DNA of 64,000 bases from Streptomyces sp. NBC_00572 (GCF_026341815.1 NZ_JAPENX010000001.1:3720001-3784000), one strand, 5' to 3'; positions 1-10,015 are shown, counted from the stretch's first letter. Notes: generated by a model from the letters alone, not told the origin. Numbers and translations: made by a program.

Positions 1-1152
1 TCAGGGAGCGATGACGAGCGGCTGCGCCGGTGGCGGCTCGTCCTCGGTGGCGGGGAGGCCGACGGCACCGGCCGCGCCCTCACCGGCACCGATGCCGCCA
101 TGGACGGAGCGCTCACCGCGCTCTACGGCGGCAGGACCCCGGGCGGCGACCGGGCCGGCCGGGACCGCTCGGCCGGACTGGGCGCCTCGGCGCCCTCCGT
201 CGCCCGCTGGCTCGGCGACATCCGTACGTACTTCCCCAGCTCCGTCGTCCAGGTCATGCAGCGCGACGCGATCGACCGCCTCGGCCTCGCCACCCTCCTC
301 CTGGAGCCGGAGATGCTGGAGGCCGTCGAGGCGGACGTCCACCTCGTCGGCACCCTGCTCTCCCTCCACAGGGCCATGCCCGAGACGACCAGGGAGACCG
401 CGCGGGCCGTCGTCCGCAAGGTCGTCGACGACCTGGAGAAGCGCCTCGCCACCCGCACCCGCGCGACCCTCACCGGCGCCCTCGACCGCACCGCCCGGAT
501 CAGCCGGCCCCGCCACCGGGACATCGACTGGGACCGCACGATCCGCGCCAACCTCAAGAACTACCTGCCCGAGCACCGCACCGTCGTCCCCGAGCGGCTC
601 GTCGGCCACGGGCGCGCGTCGCGGGCGATACGGAAGGAGGTCGTGCTCTGCGTCGACCAGTCCGGCTCCATGGCCGCCTCCGTCGTCTACGCCTCCGTCT
701 TCGGCGCCGTACTCGCCTCCATGCGGTCGATCGCCACCCGGCTCGTCGTCTTCGACACCGCCGTCGTCGACCTGACCGACCGGCTCGACGACCCCGTCGA
801 CGTCCTCTTCGGCACCCAGCTCGGCGGTGGCACCGACATCAACCGCGCCCTCGCCCACTGCCAGTCGAAGATCACCCGACCCGCCGACACCGTCGTCGTC
901 CTCATCAGCGACCTGTACGAGGGAGGCATCCGCGACGAGATGCTGAAGCGGGTCGCGGCCATGAAGGCCTCCGGCGTCCAGTTCGTCGCGCTGCTCGCCC
1001 TCTCCGACGAGGGCGCCCCGGCGTACGACCGCGACCACGCGGCGGCGCTCGCGGCGCTCGGCGTACCGGCCTTCGCCTGCACCCCCGACCTGTTCCCGGA
1101 GATCATGGCCGCCGCCCTGGAGAAGCGCCCGCTGCCGGCACCCACGGCCTGA
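1..1152 (+). CDS. VWA domain-containing protein (5' partial)
   Basis: The frame is already open at base 1, so the N-terminus lies outside; the last 383 residues are visible. A von Willebrand A domain occupies roughly the C-terminal 190 residues: a MIDAS-type DQSGS motif near visible residue 219, a downstream GGGTDIN segment that supplies the conserved Thr, and ISDLYEG as the later Asp loop. The N-terminal part is helical and charged. Soluble VWA proteins of this type are usually encoded beside MoxR-type AAA+ ATPases and are thought to act with them as metal-dependent remodelling factors; that partner would be upstream of the window, so the role is inferred. An internal ATG at 100 is possible, but the frame upstream of it looks equally coding, so I treat the gene as truncated by the window edge. 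Confidence 0.85.
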   Translation, partial: SGSDDERLRRWRLVLGGGEADGTGRALTGTDAAMDGALTALYGGRTPGGDRAGRDRSAGLGASAPSVARWLGDIRTYFPSSVVQVMQRDAIDRLGLATLLLEPEMLEAVEADVHLVGTLLSLHRAMPETTRETARAVVRKVVDDLEKRLATRTRATLTGALDRTARISRPRHRDIDWDRTIRANLKNYLPEHRTVVPERLVGHGRASRAIRKEVVLCVDQSGSMAASVVYASVFGAVLASMRSIATRLVVFDTAVVDLTDRLDDPVDVLFGTQLGGGTDINRALAHCQSKITRPADTVVVLISDLYEGGIRDEMLKRVAAMKASGVQFVALLALSDEGAPAYDRDHAAALAALGVPAFACTPDLFPEIMAAALEKRPLPAPTA

Positions 1153-1414
1153 CCCGGCATCCACCCGGCCGGGAGTCCACACGTGCGGAACCAGTCGTGC
1201 CCCGCCCACCCGACAGGTGCGGAATCCGTCGTCGCGGGACCACCCACACGGGTGTCCGGGCCCGACTGAGTCCCATATCACACAGGCTCCGGAACGCCCC
1301 TCACCTGCTCTTCCGGCGCGTCGTGAGGAGGCGGAATGTCAAGCCCCGCCTGACGTGAACGCCGCACGTCGCCACCCCGTGCCCCCTACGGACGGCCCCC
1401 CGGCCCCTACGATC

Positions 1415-1429
1415 TGTGACCCGTATCAC
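1415..1429. promoter_or_regulatory. Crp-like binding site upstream of sucC
   Basis: The sequence reads TGTGA, six bases, TCAC, followed by C. This fits the Crp/FNR-type consensus TGTGA-N6-TCACA at nine of ten positions. A further GTGAT at 1439-1443 forms a second, wider dyad with the same TCAC. Crp is present in Streptomyces and affects central metabolism, so control of sucCD is plausible, but binding is inferred from sequence only. Confidence 0.45.
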
Positions 1430-1526
1430 CGCTCTGTTGTGATCTGCGATTTAGGGACCCACGTGCCTCGGCGATAACCTGCGAGACGGACATGCCGCGT
1501 CCACGGACACCGTGAACGCCTCCCTT

Positions 1527-1542
1527 GTGACAGTGCAGTCAC
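1527..1542. promoter_or_regulatory. inverted repeat GTGAC-N6-GTCAC upstream of sucC
   Basis: Perfect 5-bp arms around AGTGCA, 66 bases before the sucC start. The half-sites overlap in sequence with Crp-type half-sites, but the spacing between the inner GTGA/TCAC elements is 8 rather than 6. It could be an operator for another regulator or a 5'-UTR hairpin. Confidence 0.3.
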
Positions 1543-1607
1543 GTTGCCCTTCGCGGCACGCCCACGCAGACAACGAACCGCGATCATCAGAAAAGGGACG
1601 GACGCGC

Positions 1608-2786
1608 GTGGACCTGTTCGAGTACCAGGCGAGGGACCTCTTCGCCAAGCACGGTGTACCGGTGCTGGCCGGTGAAGTCATCGACACGCCTGAGGCGGCG
1701 CGCGAGGCCACCGAGCGTCTTGGCGGCAAGTCGGTCGTCAAGGCGCAGGTGAAGGTCGGTGGCCGCGGCAAGGCCGGCGGCGTGAAGCTGGCCGCCAACG
1801 CGGACGAGGCCGTCGCCCGCGCGACGGACATCCTCGGGATGGACATCAAGGGCCACACGGTCCACAAGGTGATGATCGCCGAGCTGTCCCCGGAGATCGA
1901 GGCGGAGTACTACGTCTCGTACCTCCTCGACCGCACCAACCGCACCTTCCTGGCCATGGCCTCGGTGCAGGGCGGCATGGACATCGAGGAGGTCGCGGAG
2001 AAGACCCCCGAGGCCCTCGCGAAGGTCCCGGTCAACGCCGTCGACGGCGTGAACATCGAGAAGGCCCGCGAGATCGTGGCCCTGGCGAAGTTCCCGGCCG
2101 ATGTGGCCGAGGGCGTCGCCGAGGCCATGGTGACCCTGTGGGACACCTTCGTCGCCGAGGACGCGCTCCTCGTCGAGGTCAACCCGCTGGTGAAGACCAA
2201 GGACGGCCGCATCCTGGCCCTGGACGGCAAGGTGTCTCTCGACGAGAACGCCGACTTCCGTCAGCCCGAGCACGAGGCGCTCGAGGACAAGGCCGCAGCC
2301 AACCCGCTCGAGGCTGCCGCCAAGGCCAAGAACCTCAACTACGTCAAGCTCGAGGGCGAGGTCGGCATCATCGGTAACGGTGCCGGTCTGGTCATGTCGA
2401 CCCTGGACGTCGTCGCGTACGCCGGTGAGAACCACGGCGGCGTGAAGCCGGCCAACTTCCTCGACATCGGTGGCGGCGCCTCCGCCGAGGTCATGGCGAA
2501 CGGCCTGGAGATCATCCTGGGCGACCCGGACGTCAAGTCCGTGTTCGTCAACGTCTTCGGTGGCATCACCGCCTGTGACGAGGTCGCCAACGGCATCGTC
2601 CAGGCCCTGGAGCTCCTCGCCTCCAAGGGCGAAGAGGTCACCAAGCCGCTGGTCGTGCGCCTCGACGGCAACAACGCGGAGCTGGGTCGCAAGATCCTGT
2701 CGGACGCGAACCACCCGCTCGTGCAGCGCGTGGACACCATGGACGGCGCGGCCGACAAGGCCGCCGAGCTCGCGGCTGCGAAGTAA
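1608..2786 (+). CDS. sucC: succinyl-CoA synthetase (ADP-forming) beta subunit
   Basis: Beta subunit of the TCA-cycle enzyme that converts succinyl-CoA to succinate with formation of a nucleoside triphosphate; it works as a complex with SucD in the cytoplasm. The protein begins [19 protein letters not shown], the typical SucC N-terminus, and carries the ATP-grasp fold ([19 protein letters not shown] near residue 45) and the C-terminal GIIGNGAGL and GGGA/FVNVFGG segments of the CoA-ligase domain. At 392 residues it has normal length. GTG 1608 was chosen because it gives exactly this N-terminus; the frame is open further upstream but that part has no SucC similarity. sucD follows after 20 bases, so the two form one transcription unit. 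Confidence 0.97.
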   Translation: MDLFEYQARDLFAKHGVPVLAGEVIDTPEAAREATERLGGKSVVKAQVKVGGRGKAGGVKLAANADEAVARATDILGMDIKGHTVHKVMIAELSPEIEAEYYVSYLLDRTNRTFLAMASVQGGMDIEEVAEKTPEALAKVPVNAVDGVNIEKAREIVALAKFPADVAEGVAEAMVTLWDTFVAEDALLVEVNPLVKTKDGRILALDGKVSLDENADFRQPEHEALEDKAAANPLEAAAKAKNLNYVKLEGEVGIIGNGAGLVMSTLDVVAYAGENHGGVKPANFLDIGGGASAEVMANGLEIILGDPDVKSVFVNVFGGITACDEVANGIVQALELLASKGEEVTKPLVVRLDGNNAELGRKILSDANHPLVQRVDTMDGAADKAAELAAAK

Positions 2787-2806
2787 GGGACGAGGTCAAG
2801 CACACC

Positions 2807-3691
2807 ATGGCTATCTTCCTCACCAAGGACAGCAAGGTCATCGTCCAGGGCATGACCGGTGCCACGGGCATGAAGCACACCAAGCTCATGCTGGCTGACG
2901 GCACCAACATCGTCGGTGGCGTGAACCCGCGCAAGGCCGGCACGTCCGTCGACTTCGACGGCACCGAGGTCCCGGTCTTCGGCTCCGTCGCCGAGGCGAT
3001 GAAGGAGACCGGCGCCAACGTCTCGGTCCTCTTCGTCCCGCCGGCCTTCGCGAAGGCCGCCGTGGTCGAGGCGATCGACGCCGAGATCCCGCTGGCCGTC
3101 GTCATCACCGAGGGCATCGCCGTCCACGACTCCGCCGCCTTCTGGGCGTACGCGCAGGCGAAGGGCAACAAGACCCGCATCATCGGCCCGAACTGCCCCG
3201 GTCTCATCACCCCGGGCCAGTCCAACGCCGGCATCATCCCGGGCGACATCACGAAGCCGGGCCGCATCGGCCTGGTCTCGAAGTCCGGCACGCTGACGTA
3301 CCAGATGATGTACGAGCTCCGTGACATCGGCTTCTCGTCCGCCGTCGGCATCGGTGGCGACCCGGTCATCGGCACCACGCACATCGACGCCCTCGCGGCG
3401 TTCGAGGCGGACCCCGACACCGACCTGATCGTCATGATCGGTGAGATCGGCGGCGACGCCGAGGAGCGTGCGGCCGACTTCATCAAGGCCAACGTCACCA
3501 AGCCGGTCGTCGGCTACGTCGCGGGCTTCACCGCGCCCGAGGGCAAGACCATGGGCCACGCCGGCGCCATCGTCTCCGGCTCCTCCGGCACCGCCCAGGC
3601 GAAGAAGGAGGCCCTTGAGGCCGCGGGCGTCAAGGTCGGCAAGACGCCGACCGAGACGGCCAAGCTGGCGCGCGCGATCCTCGCCGGCTGA
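2807..3691 (+). CDS. sucD: succinyl-CoA synthetase alpha subunit
   Basis: Alpha subunit of succinyl-CoA synthetase, which binds CoA and carries the phosphorylated histidine intermediate. Residues near the N-terminus ([19 protein letters not shown]) form the CoA-binding Rossmann segment, and GHAGAIVSG near residue 247 contains the active-site His. At 294 residues it is a standard SucD. It follows sucC by 20 bases with its own ATG start and ends just before a strong hairpin terminator, so sucCD is a two-gene operon. Confidence 0.97.
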   Translation: MAIFLTKDSKVIVQGMTGATGMKHTKLMLADGTNIVGGVNPRKAGTSVDFDGTEVPVFGSVAEAMKETGANVSVLFVPPAFAKAAVVEAIDAEIPLAVVITEGIAVHDSAAFWAYAQAKGNKTRIIGPNCPGLITPGQSNAGIIPGDITKPGRIGLVSKSGTLTYQMMYELRDIGFSSAVGIGGDPVIGTTHIDALAAFEADPDTDLIVMIGEIGGDAEERAADFIKANVTKPVVGYVAGFTAPEGKTMGHAGAIVSGSSGTAQAKKEALEAAGVKVGKTPTETAKLARAILAG

Positions 3692-3705
3692 CTTCGTCAG
3701 TAGTT

Positions 3706-3764
3706 GTACGAGAGGGCCCCGCCCCCGCCCGGTCACCCGGGCGAGGGCGGGGCCCTCTCGTGTA
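3706..3764. terminator. bidirectional terminator between sucD and the HTH gene
   Basis: Long perfect GC-rich inverted repeat: the arm beginning ACGAGAGGGCCCCGCCC is mirrored by GGGCGGGGCCCTCTCGT. It lies between convergent genes, with no T-run, as is usual for Streptomyces terminators. Confidence 0.85.
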
Positions 3765-3772
3765 CGGCGGCG

Positions 3773-5092
3773 TTACTCGGCGGCCGGGACCAGCCGCTCC
3801 GGGCCCGGGTTCGGCTCCGAGCGCAGTATGTCGCGGAGCTCCAGGTCCTCCGGGCGGAGCTTCTGCGGGCCGCCGCGCACGGGGACGCCGTTGACGGTCT
3901 CGCCGGGCGCGTTGACCGGGATGTAGTGCGTCGGCGCCGTCGCCGCCGCGAAGCCCGTGACGCCGATGAGGACCGCCGTCACCCCCAGCACCGCGCGCGT
4001 CCAGGTCCGGGTCCGGCGTTCGCCGCTCGTCCGGACCACGCGGGCCGCCGGGAGGGTCGCCGTCGGCGCCTCCGTGACCAGCGCGCTGAGCCGCCGGTGC
4101 AAGGCCTCCGGCTCGGCGAGCTCCGGGACCCGCTTCCCGAGGACCGTACGGGCGTGCAGCAGCCGGTTGGCGGCGGCGGGGGTGCTCGCCTCGGTCTCGG
4201 CGGCCGTCTCCGGCAGATCGAGGCCCAGCCCGTCGTAGAGCAGGACGGTACGGCGGTACGCCGGCGGCAGTTCGAGGAGCGCGGTGAGCAGCGCCCGTCG
4301 GTTCGCCTCGGTGGGTGGGGAGTCGGGGTGCTTGTGGGCACGGCGCATCCGGTGCCACGGGGAGAGCGCGTACTCGTACGCCGTCGCCCGCACCCAGCCC
4401 ACCGGGTCCGCGTCGACGGCGACCTCGGGCCAGCGCTCCCAGGCGTGGTGGAAGGCGTACTCGACGGACTCGCGGGAGAGCCGCCGCCGGCCGGTCAGCA
4501 GATACGTCTGGTGGACGAGACCGGGCGCCGCGTGCGCGTACAGCGCGTCGAAGGCCTCCTCGGGGGTGAGCCCCGGTACGGCGGGCGGCCGCGCGGGCTC
4601 GGGCGGGGCCGCGTCCGCCGTCCCTGCCGGTTTCAGGCGCTCCTGCGGACTCGGGGGGCCTTTGCGGGCGGGTCCGGGGGAGATGGCCGGGGAGGGGGCG
4701 GGGGCCTTCGGCGGCTTGGGGGCCCGCTTGGCGGCGGCCCTGGGCCGCACGTCGACAGCCTGCGCCTGAGCCTGTGGCCGGCGTGGCTGGTGCTGTGGCT
4801 GCTGCGCCTGCGCCTGCGTCCGTTCGGGTGACTGCGCCTGGGTCTCCGTCTGTACGGGCGGCTGCCGGCCGGCGTCGGGCTCGTACGTGCCGAGCAGTTT
4901 CGCGTACGCCTCGCGTTTGCGGCCCCGGGGTGCCGAGCGCCCGGTCTCCCATGACTTGACCGTGGCCTTCGTGACGCCCATGGCCTCGGCGACCTGCTCC
5001 TCGCTCAGGGCGAGGGCCTCGCGCAACCTGCGCCGCTCCTTCGGGGTCGGCAGGGTGACGGAGGATGCGGAATCCGCGGTGCTCCGGCTCAT
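3773..5092 (-). CDS. membrane protein: Cro/C1-type HTH fused to sigma-70-like segments
   Basis: 439 residues. Segments in order: a Cro/C1-type helix-turn-helix (about residues 18-70, [19 protein letters not shown]); a Gln/Pro/Ala-rich linker (75-172); a stretch like sigma-70 region 2 (175-255, [20 protein letters not shown] then [12 protein letters not shown]); a stretch like region 4 (262-320, [17 protein letters not shown]); one transmembrane helix (365-385, [20 protein letters not shown]); and a short outer tail. Start ATG 5092 is preceded by GGGAGG. The architecture suggests a membrane-tethered regulator, but the sigma-like parts are divergent and may not recognise a promoter. It is divergent from the PerM-like gene across 119 bases and convergent with sucD. 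No target is known to me. Confidence 0.75.
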   Translation of the reverse strand: MSRSTADSASSVTLPTPKERRRLREALALSEEQVAEAMGVTKATVKSWETGRSAPRGRKREAYAKLLGTYEPDAGRQPPVQTETQAQSPERTQAQAQQPQHQPRRPQAQAQAVDVRPRAAAKRAPKPPKAPAPSPAISPGPARKGPPSPQERLKPAGTADAAPPEPARPPAVPGLTPEEAFDALYAHAAPGLVHQTYLLTGRRRLSRESVEYAFHHAWERWPEVAVDADPVGWVRATAYEYALSPWHRMRRAHKHPDSPPTEANRRALLTALLELPPAYRRTVLLYDGLGLDLPETAAETEASTPAAANRLLHARTVLGKRVPELAEPEALHRRLSALVTEAPTATLPAARVVRTSGERRTRTWTRAVLGVTAVLIGVTGFAAATAPTHYIPVNAPGETVNGVPVRGGPQKLRPEDLELRDILRSEPNPGPERLVPAAE

Positions 5093-5164
5093 CGGTGTCG
5101 ACCTCCCGCAGCGCTTCTCTGGGCGGAAAAGTACATAAACGTATATTGAGCGACACAACGGAGG

Positions 5165-5184
5165 TTTGCCTGTTACGCGGCAAA
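5165..5184. promoter_or_regulatory. inverted repeat TTTGCC-N8-GGCAAA in divergent spacer
   Basis: Perfect 6-bp arms (5165-5170 and 5179-5184) in the 119-bp spacer between the HTH/sigma-like gene and the PerM-like gene, next to an AT-rich patch (5132-5152, ACATAAACGTATATT) that stands out in this GC-rich DNA. It is a reasonable place for an autoregulatory operator; binding is not demonstrated. Confidence 0.35.
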
Positions 5185-5211
5185 AGCGCGTGTCGTTGGC
5201 AGCATGACCCC

Positions 5212-6726
5212 GTGACCCATGTGACCGAGCACCCCCTGGTCCAGGGCGGCCGTTCCGCCGCGCTCGCCACCGCCTGCGTCCGGGGCGGGGTCGCCGCCGG
5301 ACTCGGACTCGGCGCCCTCGCGGTCCTGGTGGTCGCGGCCTGGATCAGCTCCCCGTACCCCGACAGCGGCCCCGGCGGCGCCCTCCACCTGGCGGCCGGA
5401 CTCTGGCTGCTCGCCCACGGCGTGGACCTCGTCCGTACGGACACCTTGTCCGGCCTGCCCGCGCCCCTCGGCATCGTGCCGATGCTCCTGGTCGTCCTGC
5501 CCGTCTGGCTCGTCCACCGGGCCGCCCGCGACACCCTCGACGCGGACGGCCGCGGCGACCGGTCGCGCCCCTCCACGGGCGGTGCGGTCGCGGCCGTGGC
5601 CGGGGGATACCTCCTGGTCGGGGCCGCCGTCGTGGTCTACAGCGAGAGCGGCCCCATGCCCGCCGACCTGATCACCGCCGGGCTCTGGCTGCCCGCCGTC
5701 GTGGTCGGCGCGGCGGGGGCCGGCGCCTGGACGGCGCTCGGCCGCCCGCTCCCCGAACAGCGACAGGCCGCCGCCGCCCTGCGCGCGACGGGGCTCGGGC
5801 TCGTGACGCTGCTCGGCGGCGGCGCGGTGGCCGCGGCGGTCTCCCTCGCCTGGCACGCGGGCGAGGCCCAGGCGGCGTACGCGGGCCTCGCGGGGGAGTG
5901 GTCGGGGCGGGTGGCGGTGCTGCTCCTTGTGCTCGCGCTGCTGCCGAACATGGCCGTCTGGGGAGCCGCGTACGGGCTCGGGCCGGGCTTCACCCTCGGC
6001 ACGGGCGCGCTGGCGACCCCGCTGGGCCTCGCCGGCGACCCGGCTCTGCCGCCCTTCCCGCTGCTCGCCGCGCTGCCCGACGGAGGGCGCGGCACCTGGA
6101 TCCACTGGACGGCCGCGGCGGTCCCGCTGGCGGCCGCCGTGCTCCAGGGCCGCCGGGTGGGCCGCTCGGCGCGGACCTGGACGGCCCGGGACACGGCACT
6201 CACGGCGCTGGGCGCGGCCTGGGGCTGCGGGGCCGTGGTCGCCGTCCTGTCGGGCGCGGCGGGCGGCCCGCTCGGCAGCGGTCGGCTGTCCGCGTTCGGC
6301 CCCGTGTGGTGGCAGACGGGCGCGGCGACGGTTCTGTGGGGCGCCTGCGTCGGGGTGCCGGTGGCCCTGGGCGTACGGGCCTGGGGCCGGCGCGTCCCCC
6401 GGCCGAAGCCCCTGCCGGTTCCGGCAGAGGCCTCGGTGGTCGGGCCGGCGGCCGGGGCCGCGAAGTGGGCCGCCTCGGGCCTCGTACCCGTGCCCGGCCC
6501 CGTACCTCCGTCCGCCCCGGACCCGGAGACGCCGGAAGAGGCGCAGTCGGACGCGACTCCGGCGCCCCCGGCCGCTCCGGAGGCCGGTCCGGACGTCGGC
6601 CGGGCCGACGATCCGTACAGCGCTCCGTACGACGACCCGTACGACGACGCCGCCGCCTTCGAGCCCTACGACTACCTCCCGGCGGCCTGGGAACCCGCCT
6701 CGCCGCCGCCTCCGGACAGGGCCTAG
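5212..6726 (+). CDS. PerM-like polytopic membrane protein (DUF6350 family)
   Basis: 504 residues with many hydrophobic segments (roughly ten or more membrane helices from residue 20 to 390) and a Pro/Ala/Asp-rich cytoplasmic tail with a [15 protein letters not shown] stretch. The position directly upstream of purN-purH and near sucCD matches mycobacterial perM (Rv0955-purN-purH), whose product is linked to cell division and persistence; the identification rests on topology and synteny. Start GTG 5212 begins [13 protein letters not shown] 5221 is an alternative. The frame stays open upstream without good coding character. A perfect 12-bp inverted repeat follows the stop. Confidence 0.75.
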   Translation: MTHVTEHPLVQGGRSAALATACVRGGVAAGLGLGALAVLVVAAWISSPYPDSGPGGALHLAAGLWLLAHGVDLVRTDTLSGLPAPLGIVPMLLVVLPVWLVHRAARDTLDADGRGDRSRPSTGGAVAAVAGGYLLVGAAVVVYSESGPMPADLITAGLWLPAVVVGAAGAGAWTALGRPLPEQRQAAAALRATGLGLVTLLGGGAVAAAVSLAWHAGEAQAAYAGLAGEWSGRVAVLLLVLALLPNMAVWGAAYGLGPGFTLGTGALATPLGLAGDPALPPFPLLAALPDGGRGTWIHWTAAAVPLAAAVLQGRRVGRSARTWTARDTALTALGAAWGCGAVVAVLSGAAGGPLGSGRLSAFGPVWWQTGAATVLWGACVGVPVALGVRAWGRRVPRPKPLPVPAEASVVGPAAGAAKWAASGLVPVPGPVPPSAPDPETPEEAQSDATPAPPAAPEAGPDVGRADDPYSAPYDDPYDDAAAFEPYDYLPAAWEPASPPPPDRA

Positions 6727-6761
6727 GGGGTGTCTTGCCGATCAGGCCGGACACCCCCTAG
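6723..6761. terminator. perfect 12-bp inverted repeat (terminator, dispersed repeat type)
   Basis: CTAGGGGGTGTC at 6723-6734 is mirrored exactly by GACACCCCCTAG at 6750-6761; the first arm includes the stop codon of the PerM-like gene. The loop contains CCGATCAGG. Related GTGTC/TGTCC-GCCGATCA sequences occur near 33870 and 47050, so this may be a copy of a dispersed intergenic palindrome serving as a bidirectional terminator. Confidence 0.7.
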
Positions 6762-6767
6762 CTCTCG

Positions 6768-7520
6768 CTACTCCCGGACCCCGAAGCCCGCGCGCAGCGG
6801 CTTCGGCAGGAGGTCGTTGCAGGCCAGCTGGCCTGCGTGGGTGAGGGCGTCGTCACGGCACTCGTAGAAGTCGCTGTAGACGAGCTGCATGGTGAAGCCC
6901 ACCGCGACGATCATCAGGGCCACGCTCGCGGCGACCAGACCGCTGATCGCGGCCGTCCGCATCGAGCGGAGCGGGGCCGCGGTGGCGCCCTGGCCCGACG
7001 GCCGGGCCGGGGTCTGTCCCGAGGGCTGAGACGCCGGCGCGGCCGCCGACTGTGACGTCGGCGACAGCTCGTCCGCCGGCTTCGGCTTGGCGCGCAGCGA
7101 GCTGATCGCCCAGTAGACACCCAGGGCGCCGAGCAGCAGCGCCAGTTCCGGGATCTCGAAGATGGCGAAGAAGAAGGCCCACATGCCGGAGAGGATCGCG
7201 TACCGCGCGCGCCGCTGCGCCGGGTCCGTCGGGTCCCAGCGGAGCCCCCGCCCACCGGATCCGCCCTGGCCGGGGCCACCTTGCCCGGGGCCGCCCTCCG
7301 GGCCGCCTCCCTGGCGCTCGGGCCCACGGCCGAAGCCGTCGTTCGAGGGGCCCGGCTGGCGCGGGCTCCAGCGGCCGTCGGACGGCCCCGACGACCCGGA
7401 GTCCCCGGACGTCTCATCGTCCGAGCCCTCCGGTCGCCGCGGCTGCCACGGCTGATCCGGCCGGCCCTCGGGCGGCGGCGCGAACGGGTTGTTGTCGTCC
7501 GTGGACTGGCGTTCCGGCAT
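6768..7520 (-). CDS. proline/glycine-rich membrane protein, function unknown
   Basis: 250 residues. The first 120 or so are low complexity (Pro, Gly, Asp, Ser and Arg with GGPGQGG repeats). Then comes a hydrophobic pair of helices ([27 protein letters not shown]), a polar Ala/Pro-rich segment, a further membrane helix ([20 protein letters not shown]) and a short C-terminal tail with two Cys residues ([19 protein letters not shown]) that could form a disulphide outside. Start ATG 7520 has an AGAGGGAAG ribosome-binding region. It is divergent from purN and convergent with the PerM-like gene. I do not recognise a characterised family. Confidence 0.75.
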   Translation of the reverse strand: MPERQSTDDNNPFAPPPEGRPDQPWQPRRPEGSDDETSGDSGSSGPSDGRWSPRQPGPSNDGFGRGPERQGGGPEGGPGQGGPGQGGSGGRGLRWDPTDPAQRRARYAILSGMWAFFFAIFEIPELALLLGALGVYWAISSLRAKPKPADELSPTSQSAAAPASQPSGQTPARPSGQGATAAPLRSMRTAAISGLVAASVALMIVAVGFTMQLVYSDFYECRDDALTHAGQLACNDLLPKPLRAGFGVRE

Positions 7521-7680
7521 CTGCTGAACGTCTTCCCTCTGTCGTCGCGACCACGGCCGCACCCGTGGTCTCCGCTGCTGTCTCGTCTGCTGCTGTCTGC
7601 TGATCGTCGGGCGTCGGACCCTGACGCTACCGCCCTGCTCCGCCCCCGTCCCGTGGGGGCCGTCCGGTGTGCCGGTATCG

Positions 7681-7708
7681 TTGCTGACGGTCGAGCCATT
7701 CGTAGGGT
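7681..7708 (+). promoter_or_regulatory. predicted HrdB-type promoter of purNH
   Basis: TTGCTG (7681-7686), 16 bases, TAGGGT (7703-7708) is close to the vegetative consensus and would start RNA near 7715, leaving a leader of about 58 nt. That leader contains GTACGACCGTAC (7738-7749), a possible operator. I saw no ZTP or purine riboswitch here. Confidence 0.6.
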
Positions 7709-7772
7709 TCCCCGTATCGAGCGGCACGATTCGTTCGTACGACCGTACAAACACCACGGAAAGAGTGACCCA

Positions 7773-8402
7773 GTGGCTGCCGCCCGCCTCGTCGTCCTGG
7801 TCTCCGGTTCCGGTACCAATCTGCAGGCCCTCCTCGACGGCATCGCCGCGGACCCCGAGGGCTACGGCGCGGAGATCGTCGCCGTCGGCGCGGACCGCGA
7901 CGGCATCGCCGGTCTGGAGCGCGCCGAGCGCGCCGGGCTGCCGACCTTCGTCTGCCGGGTCAAGGACCACGCGTCCCGCGAGGAGTGGGACCGCGCGCTG
8001 TCCGAGGCCACCGCCGCGTACGAGCCGGATCTCGTCGTCTCGGCCGGCTTCATGAAGATCGTCGGCAAGGAGTTCCTCGCCCGCTTCGGCGGGCGGGTCG
8101 TCAACACCCACCCGGCTCTGCTGCCCAGTTTTCCCGGTGCCCACGGGGTGCGTGACGCCCTCGCCTACGGCGCGAAGGTCACCGGGTGCACCGTCCACTT
8201 CGTCGACGACGGTGTCGACACCGGCCCGATCATCGCCCAGGGCGTGGTCGAGGTGCGGGACGAGGACGATGAAGCCGCTCTGCACGAGCGCATCAAGGAA
8301 GTCGAGCGCTCGCTGCTCGTCGACGTCGTGGGGCGCCTCGCCCGGCACGGCTATCGCATTGAGGGACGAAAGGTTCATGTCGGTGAACACGGACACCGTT
8401 AA
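7773..8402 (+). CDS. purN: phosphoribosylglycinamide formyltransferase
   Basis: Transfers a formyl group from 10-formyl-THF to GAR in de novo purine synthesis. The 209 residues include the start [16 protein letters not shown], the catalytic region [15 protein letters not shown] with the active-site His, and [11 protein letters not shown] with the Asp/Thr segment typical of PurN. GTG 7773 was chosen because it follows GGAAAGAG at good spacing and gives the canonical N-terminus; upstream in-frame sequence is non-coding in character. The 3' end overlaps purH by 26 bases, so the pair is translationally coupled. Confidence 0.95.
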   Translation: MAAARLVVLVSGSGTNLQALLDGIAADPEGYGAEIVAVGADRDGIAGLERAERAGLPTFVCRVKDHASREEWDRALSEATAAYEPDLVVSAGFMKIVGKEFLARFGGRVVNTHPALLPSFPGAHGVRDALAYGAKVTGCTVHFVDDGVDTGPIIAQGVVEVRDEDDEAALHERIKEVERSLLVDVVGRLARHGYRIEGRKVHVGEHGHR

Positions 8403-9942
8403 GCCCATCCGCCGCGCGCTGGTCAGCGTCTACGACAAGACGGGGCTCGAAGAGCTGGCCCGCGGTCTGCACGAGGCCGGCGTCGAGCTCGTCTCCACCG
8501 GCTCCACGGCCGGGAAGATCGCCGCCGCCGGTGTGCCGGTCACCAAGGTCGAGGAGCTGACCGGCTTCCCCGAGTGCCTGGACGGCCGCGTCAAGACCCT
8601 CCACCCGCGCGTGCACGCCGGTATCCTCGCCGACCTGCGCCTGGAGTCGCACCGCGAGCAGCTCGCCGAGCTGGGCGTGGAGCCCTTCGACCTGGTCGTC
8701 GTGAACCTCTACCCGTTCAAGGAGACCGTCGCCTCCGGCGCCACTCCCGACGAGTGCGTCGAGCAGATCGACATCGGCGGCCCGTCCATGGTCCGTGCCG
8801 CGGCCAAGAACCACCCGTCCGTGGCGATCGTCACCAGCCCCGAGCGGTACGCCGACGTGCTCGCGGCCGTCCAGGCCGGCGGCTTCGACCTGACCGCCCG
8901 CAAGCGGCTCGCCGGTGAGGCTTTCCAGCACACCGCCGCGTACGACGTGGCCGTGGCCTCCTGGTTCGCCGACGACTACGCCGCCGCCGACGACTCGGGC
9001 TTCCCCGACTTCCTGGGCGCCACGTACGAGCGGAACAACGTCCTGCGGTACGGCGAGAACCCGCACCAGGGCGCCGCGCTCTACGTCGACGGCACGGGCG
9101 GCCTCGCCGAGGCCGAGCAGCTGCACGGCAAGGAGATGTCGTACAACAACTACACGGACACCGACGCCGCGCGTCGGGCCGCGTACGACCACACCGAGCC
9201 CTGCGTCGCGATCATCAAGCACGCCAACCCGTGCGGCATCGCGATCGGCGCCGACGTCGCCGAGGCCCACCGCAAGGCGCACGCGTGCGACACGGCTTCC
9301 GCGTTCGGCGGCGTCATCGCCGTCAACCGCCCGGTCTCCGTCGCGATGGCCGAGCAGGTCGCGGAGGTCTTCACCGAGGTCGTCGTCGCCCCGGGGTACG
9401 AGGACGGCGCGGTCGAGATCCTCACCAAGAAGAAGAACATCCGCCTTCTGCGCGTCGAGGGCGCCCCGAGCAACCCCGTCGAGGTCAAGCCGATCGACGG
9501 CGGCGCGCTGCTCCAGGTCACCGACCGCCTCCAGGCCGAGGGCGACGACCCGGCGAACTGGACCCTGGCGACCGGTGAGGCCCTGTCGGCCGACGAGCTC
9601 GCCGAGCTCGCCTTCGCCTGGAAGGCCTGCCGCGCGGTCAAGTCCAACGCGATCCTGCTCTCGAAGGACGGCGCCTCGGTCGGCGTCGGCATGGGCCAGG
9701 TCAACCGCGTCGACTCCGCGAAGCTCGCGGTCGAGCGGGCGGGCGAGGAGCGGGCGCGCGGCTCGTACGCCGCCTCGGACGCCTTCTTCCCCTTCCCCGA
9801 CGGCCTGGAGATCCTCACCGCGGCCGGTGTGAAGGCGGTCGTGCAGCCGGGCGGCTCGATGCGGGACGAGCTGGTGATCGAGGCCGCGAAGAAGGCCGGC
9901 GTGACGATGTACCTCACGGGGACGCGCCACTTCTTCCACTGA
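8377..9942 (+). CDS. purH: bifunctional AICAR formyltransferase / IMP cyclohydrolase
   Basis: Catalyses the last two steps of IMP synthesis, using 10-formyl-THF to formylate AICAR (ZMP) and then closing the ring. The 521-residue protein has the N-terminal MGS-like cyclohydrolase domain ([35 protein letters not shown]) and the C-terminal transformylase domain with [16 protein letters not shown] 8377 lies inside the end of purN with GAGGGACGAAAGG upstream. ZMP, its substrate, is the signal for the ZTP riboswitch before glyA in this window. A strong terminator follows. Confidence 0.97.
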   Translation: MSVNTDTVKPIRRALVSVYDKTGLEELARGLHEAGVELVSTGSTAGKIAAAGVPVTKVEELTGFPECLDGRVKTLHPRVHAGILADLRLESHREQLAELGVEPFDLVVVNLYPFKETVASGATPDECVEQIDIGGPSMVRAAAKNHPSVAIVTSPERYADVLAAVQAGGFDLTARKRLAGEAFQHTAAYDVAVASWFADDYAAADDSGFPDFLGATYERNNVLRYGENPHQGAALYVDGTGGLAEAEQLHGKEMSYNNYTDTDAARRAAYDHTEPCVAIIKHANPCGIAIGADVAEAHRKAHACDTASAFGGVIAVNRPVSVAMAEQVAEVFTEVVVAPGYEDGAVEILTKKKNIRLLRVEGAPSNPVEVKPIDGGALLQVTDRLQAEGDDPANWTLATGEALSADELAELAFAWKACRAVKSNAILLSKDGASVGVGMGQVNRVDSAKLAVERAGEERARGSYAASDAFFPFPDGLEILTAAGVKAVVQPGGSMRDELVIEAAKKAGVTMYLTGTRHFFH

Positions 9943-9958
9943 GTCATCCGAGTCATCC

Positions 9959-10012
9959 CGACGACGGGGGCGGCCCCGGCACCTTCAGGTGCCGGGGCCG
10001 CCCCCGTCGTCG
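9959..10012. terminator. terminator after purH
   Basis: 25-bp perfect inverted repeat with a 4-base TTCA loop (arms 9959-9983 and 9988-10012). It lies between convergent purH and the M23 peptidase gene, so it can serve both. Confidence 0.9.
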
Positions 10013-10015
10013 GCG

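Larger units (their letters stand above)
1153..1607. other. 455-bp intergenic region upstream of sucC
   Basis: No convincing gene. It holds two imperfect 19-bp direct repeats (starting near 1182 and 1215, both beginning GTGCGGAA), a Crp-like dyad (1415-1429), a second TCAC/GTGA dyad overlapping it (1425-1443) and a GTGAC-N6-GTCAC dyad (1527-1542). The sucCD promoter(s) must lie here, but I cannot fix a -10/-35 pair with confidence. Confidence 0.6.

Noticed and set aside
1587..2714. Long open frame antisense to sucC (and similar antisense frames opposite purH, glyA, sdhA and mdh).
   Set aside because: Mirror frames are expected in GC-rich DNA; the translations are Asp/Gly/Leu/Val-rich without domains, and the sense genes are certain.
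3630..5576. 648-residue minus-strand frame overlapping the HTH/sigma-like gene.
   Set aside because: It reads Arg/Pro/Gly-rich low-complexity sequence in the wrong frame; the HTH gene explains the region.
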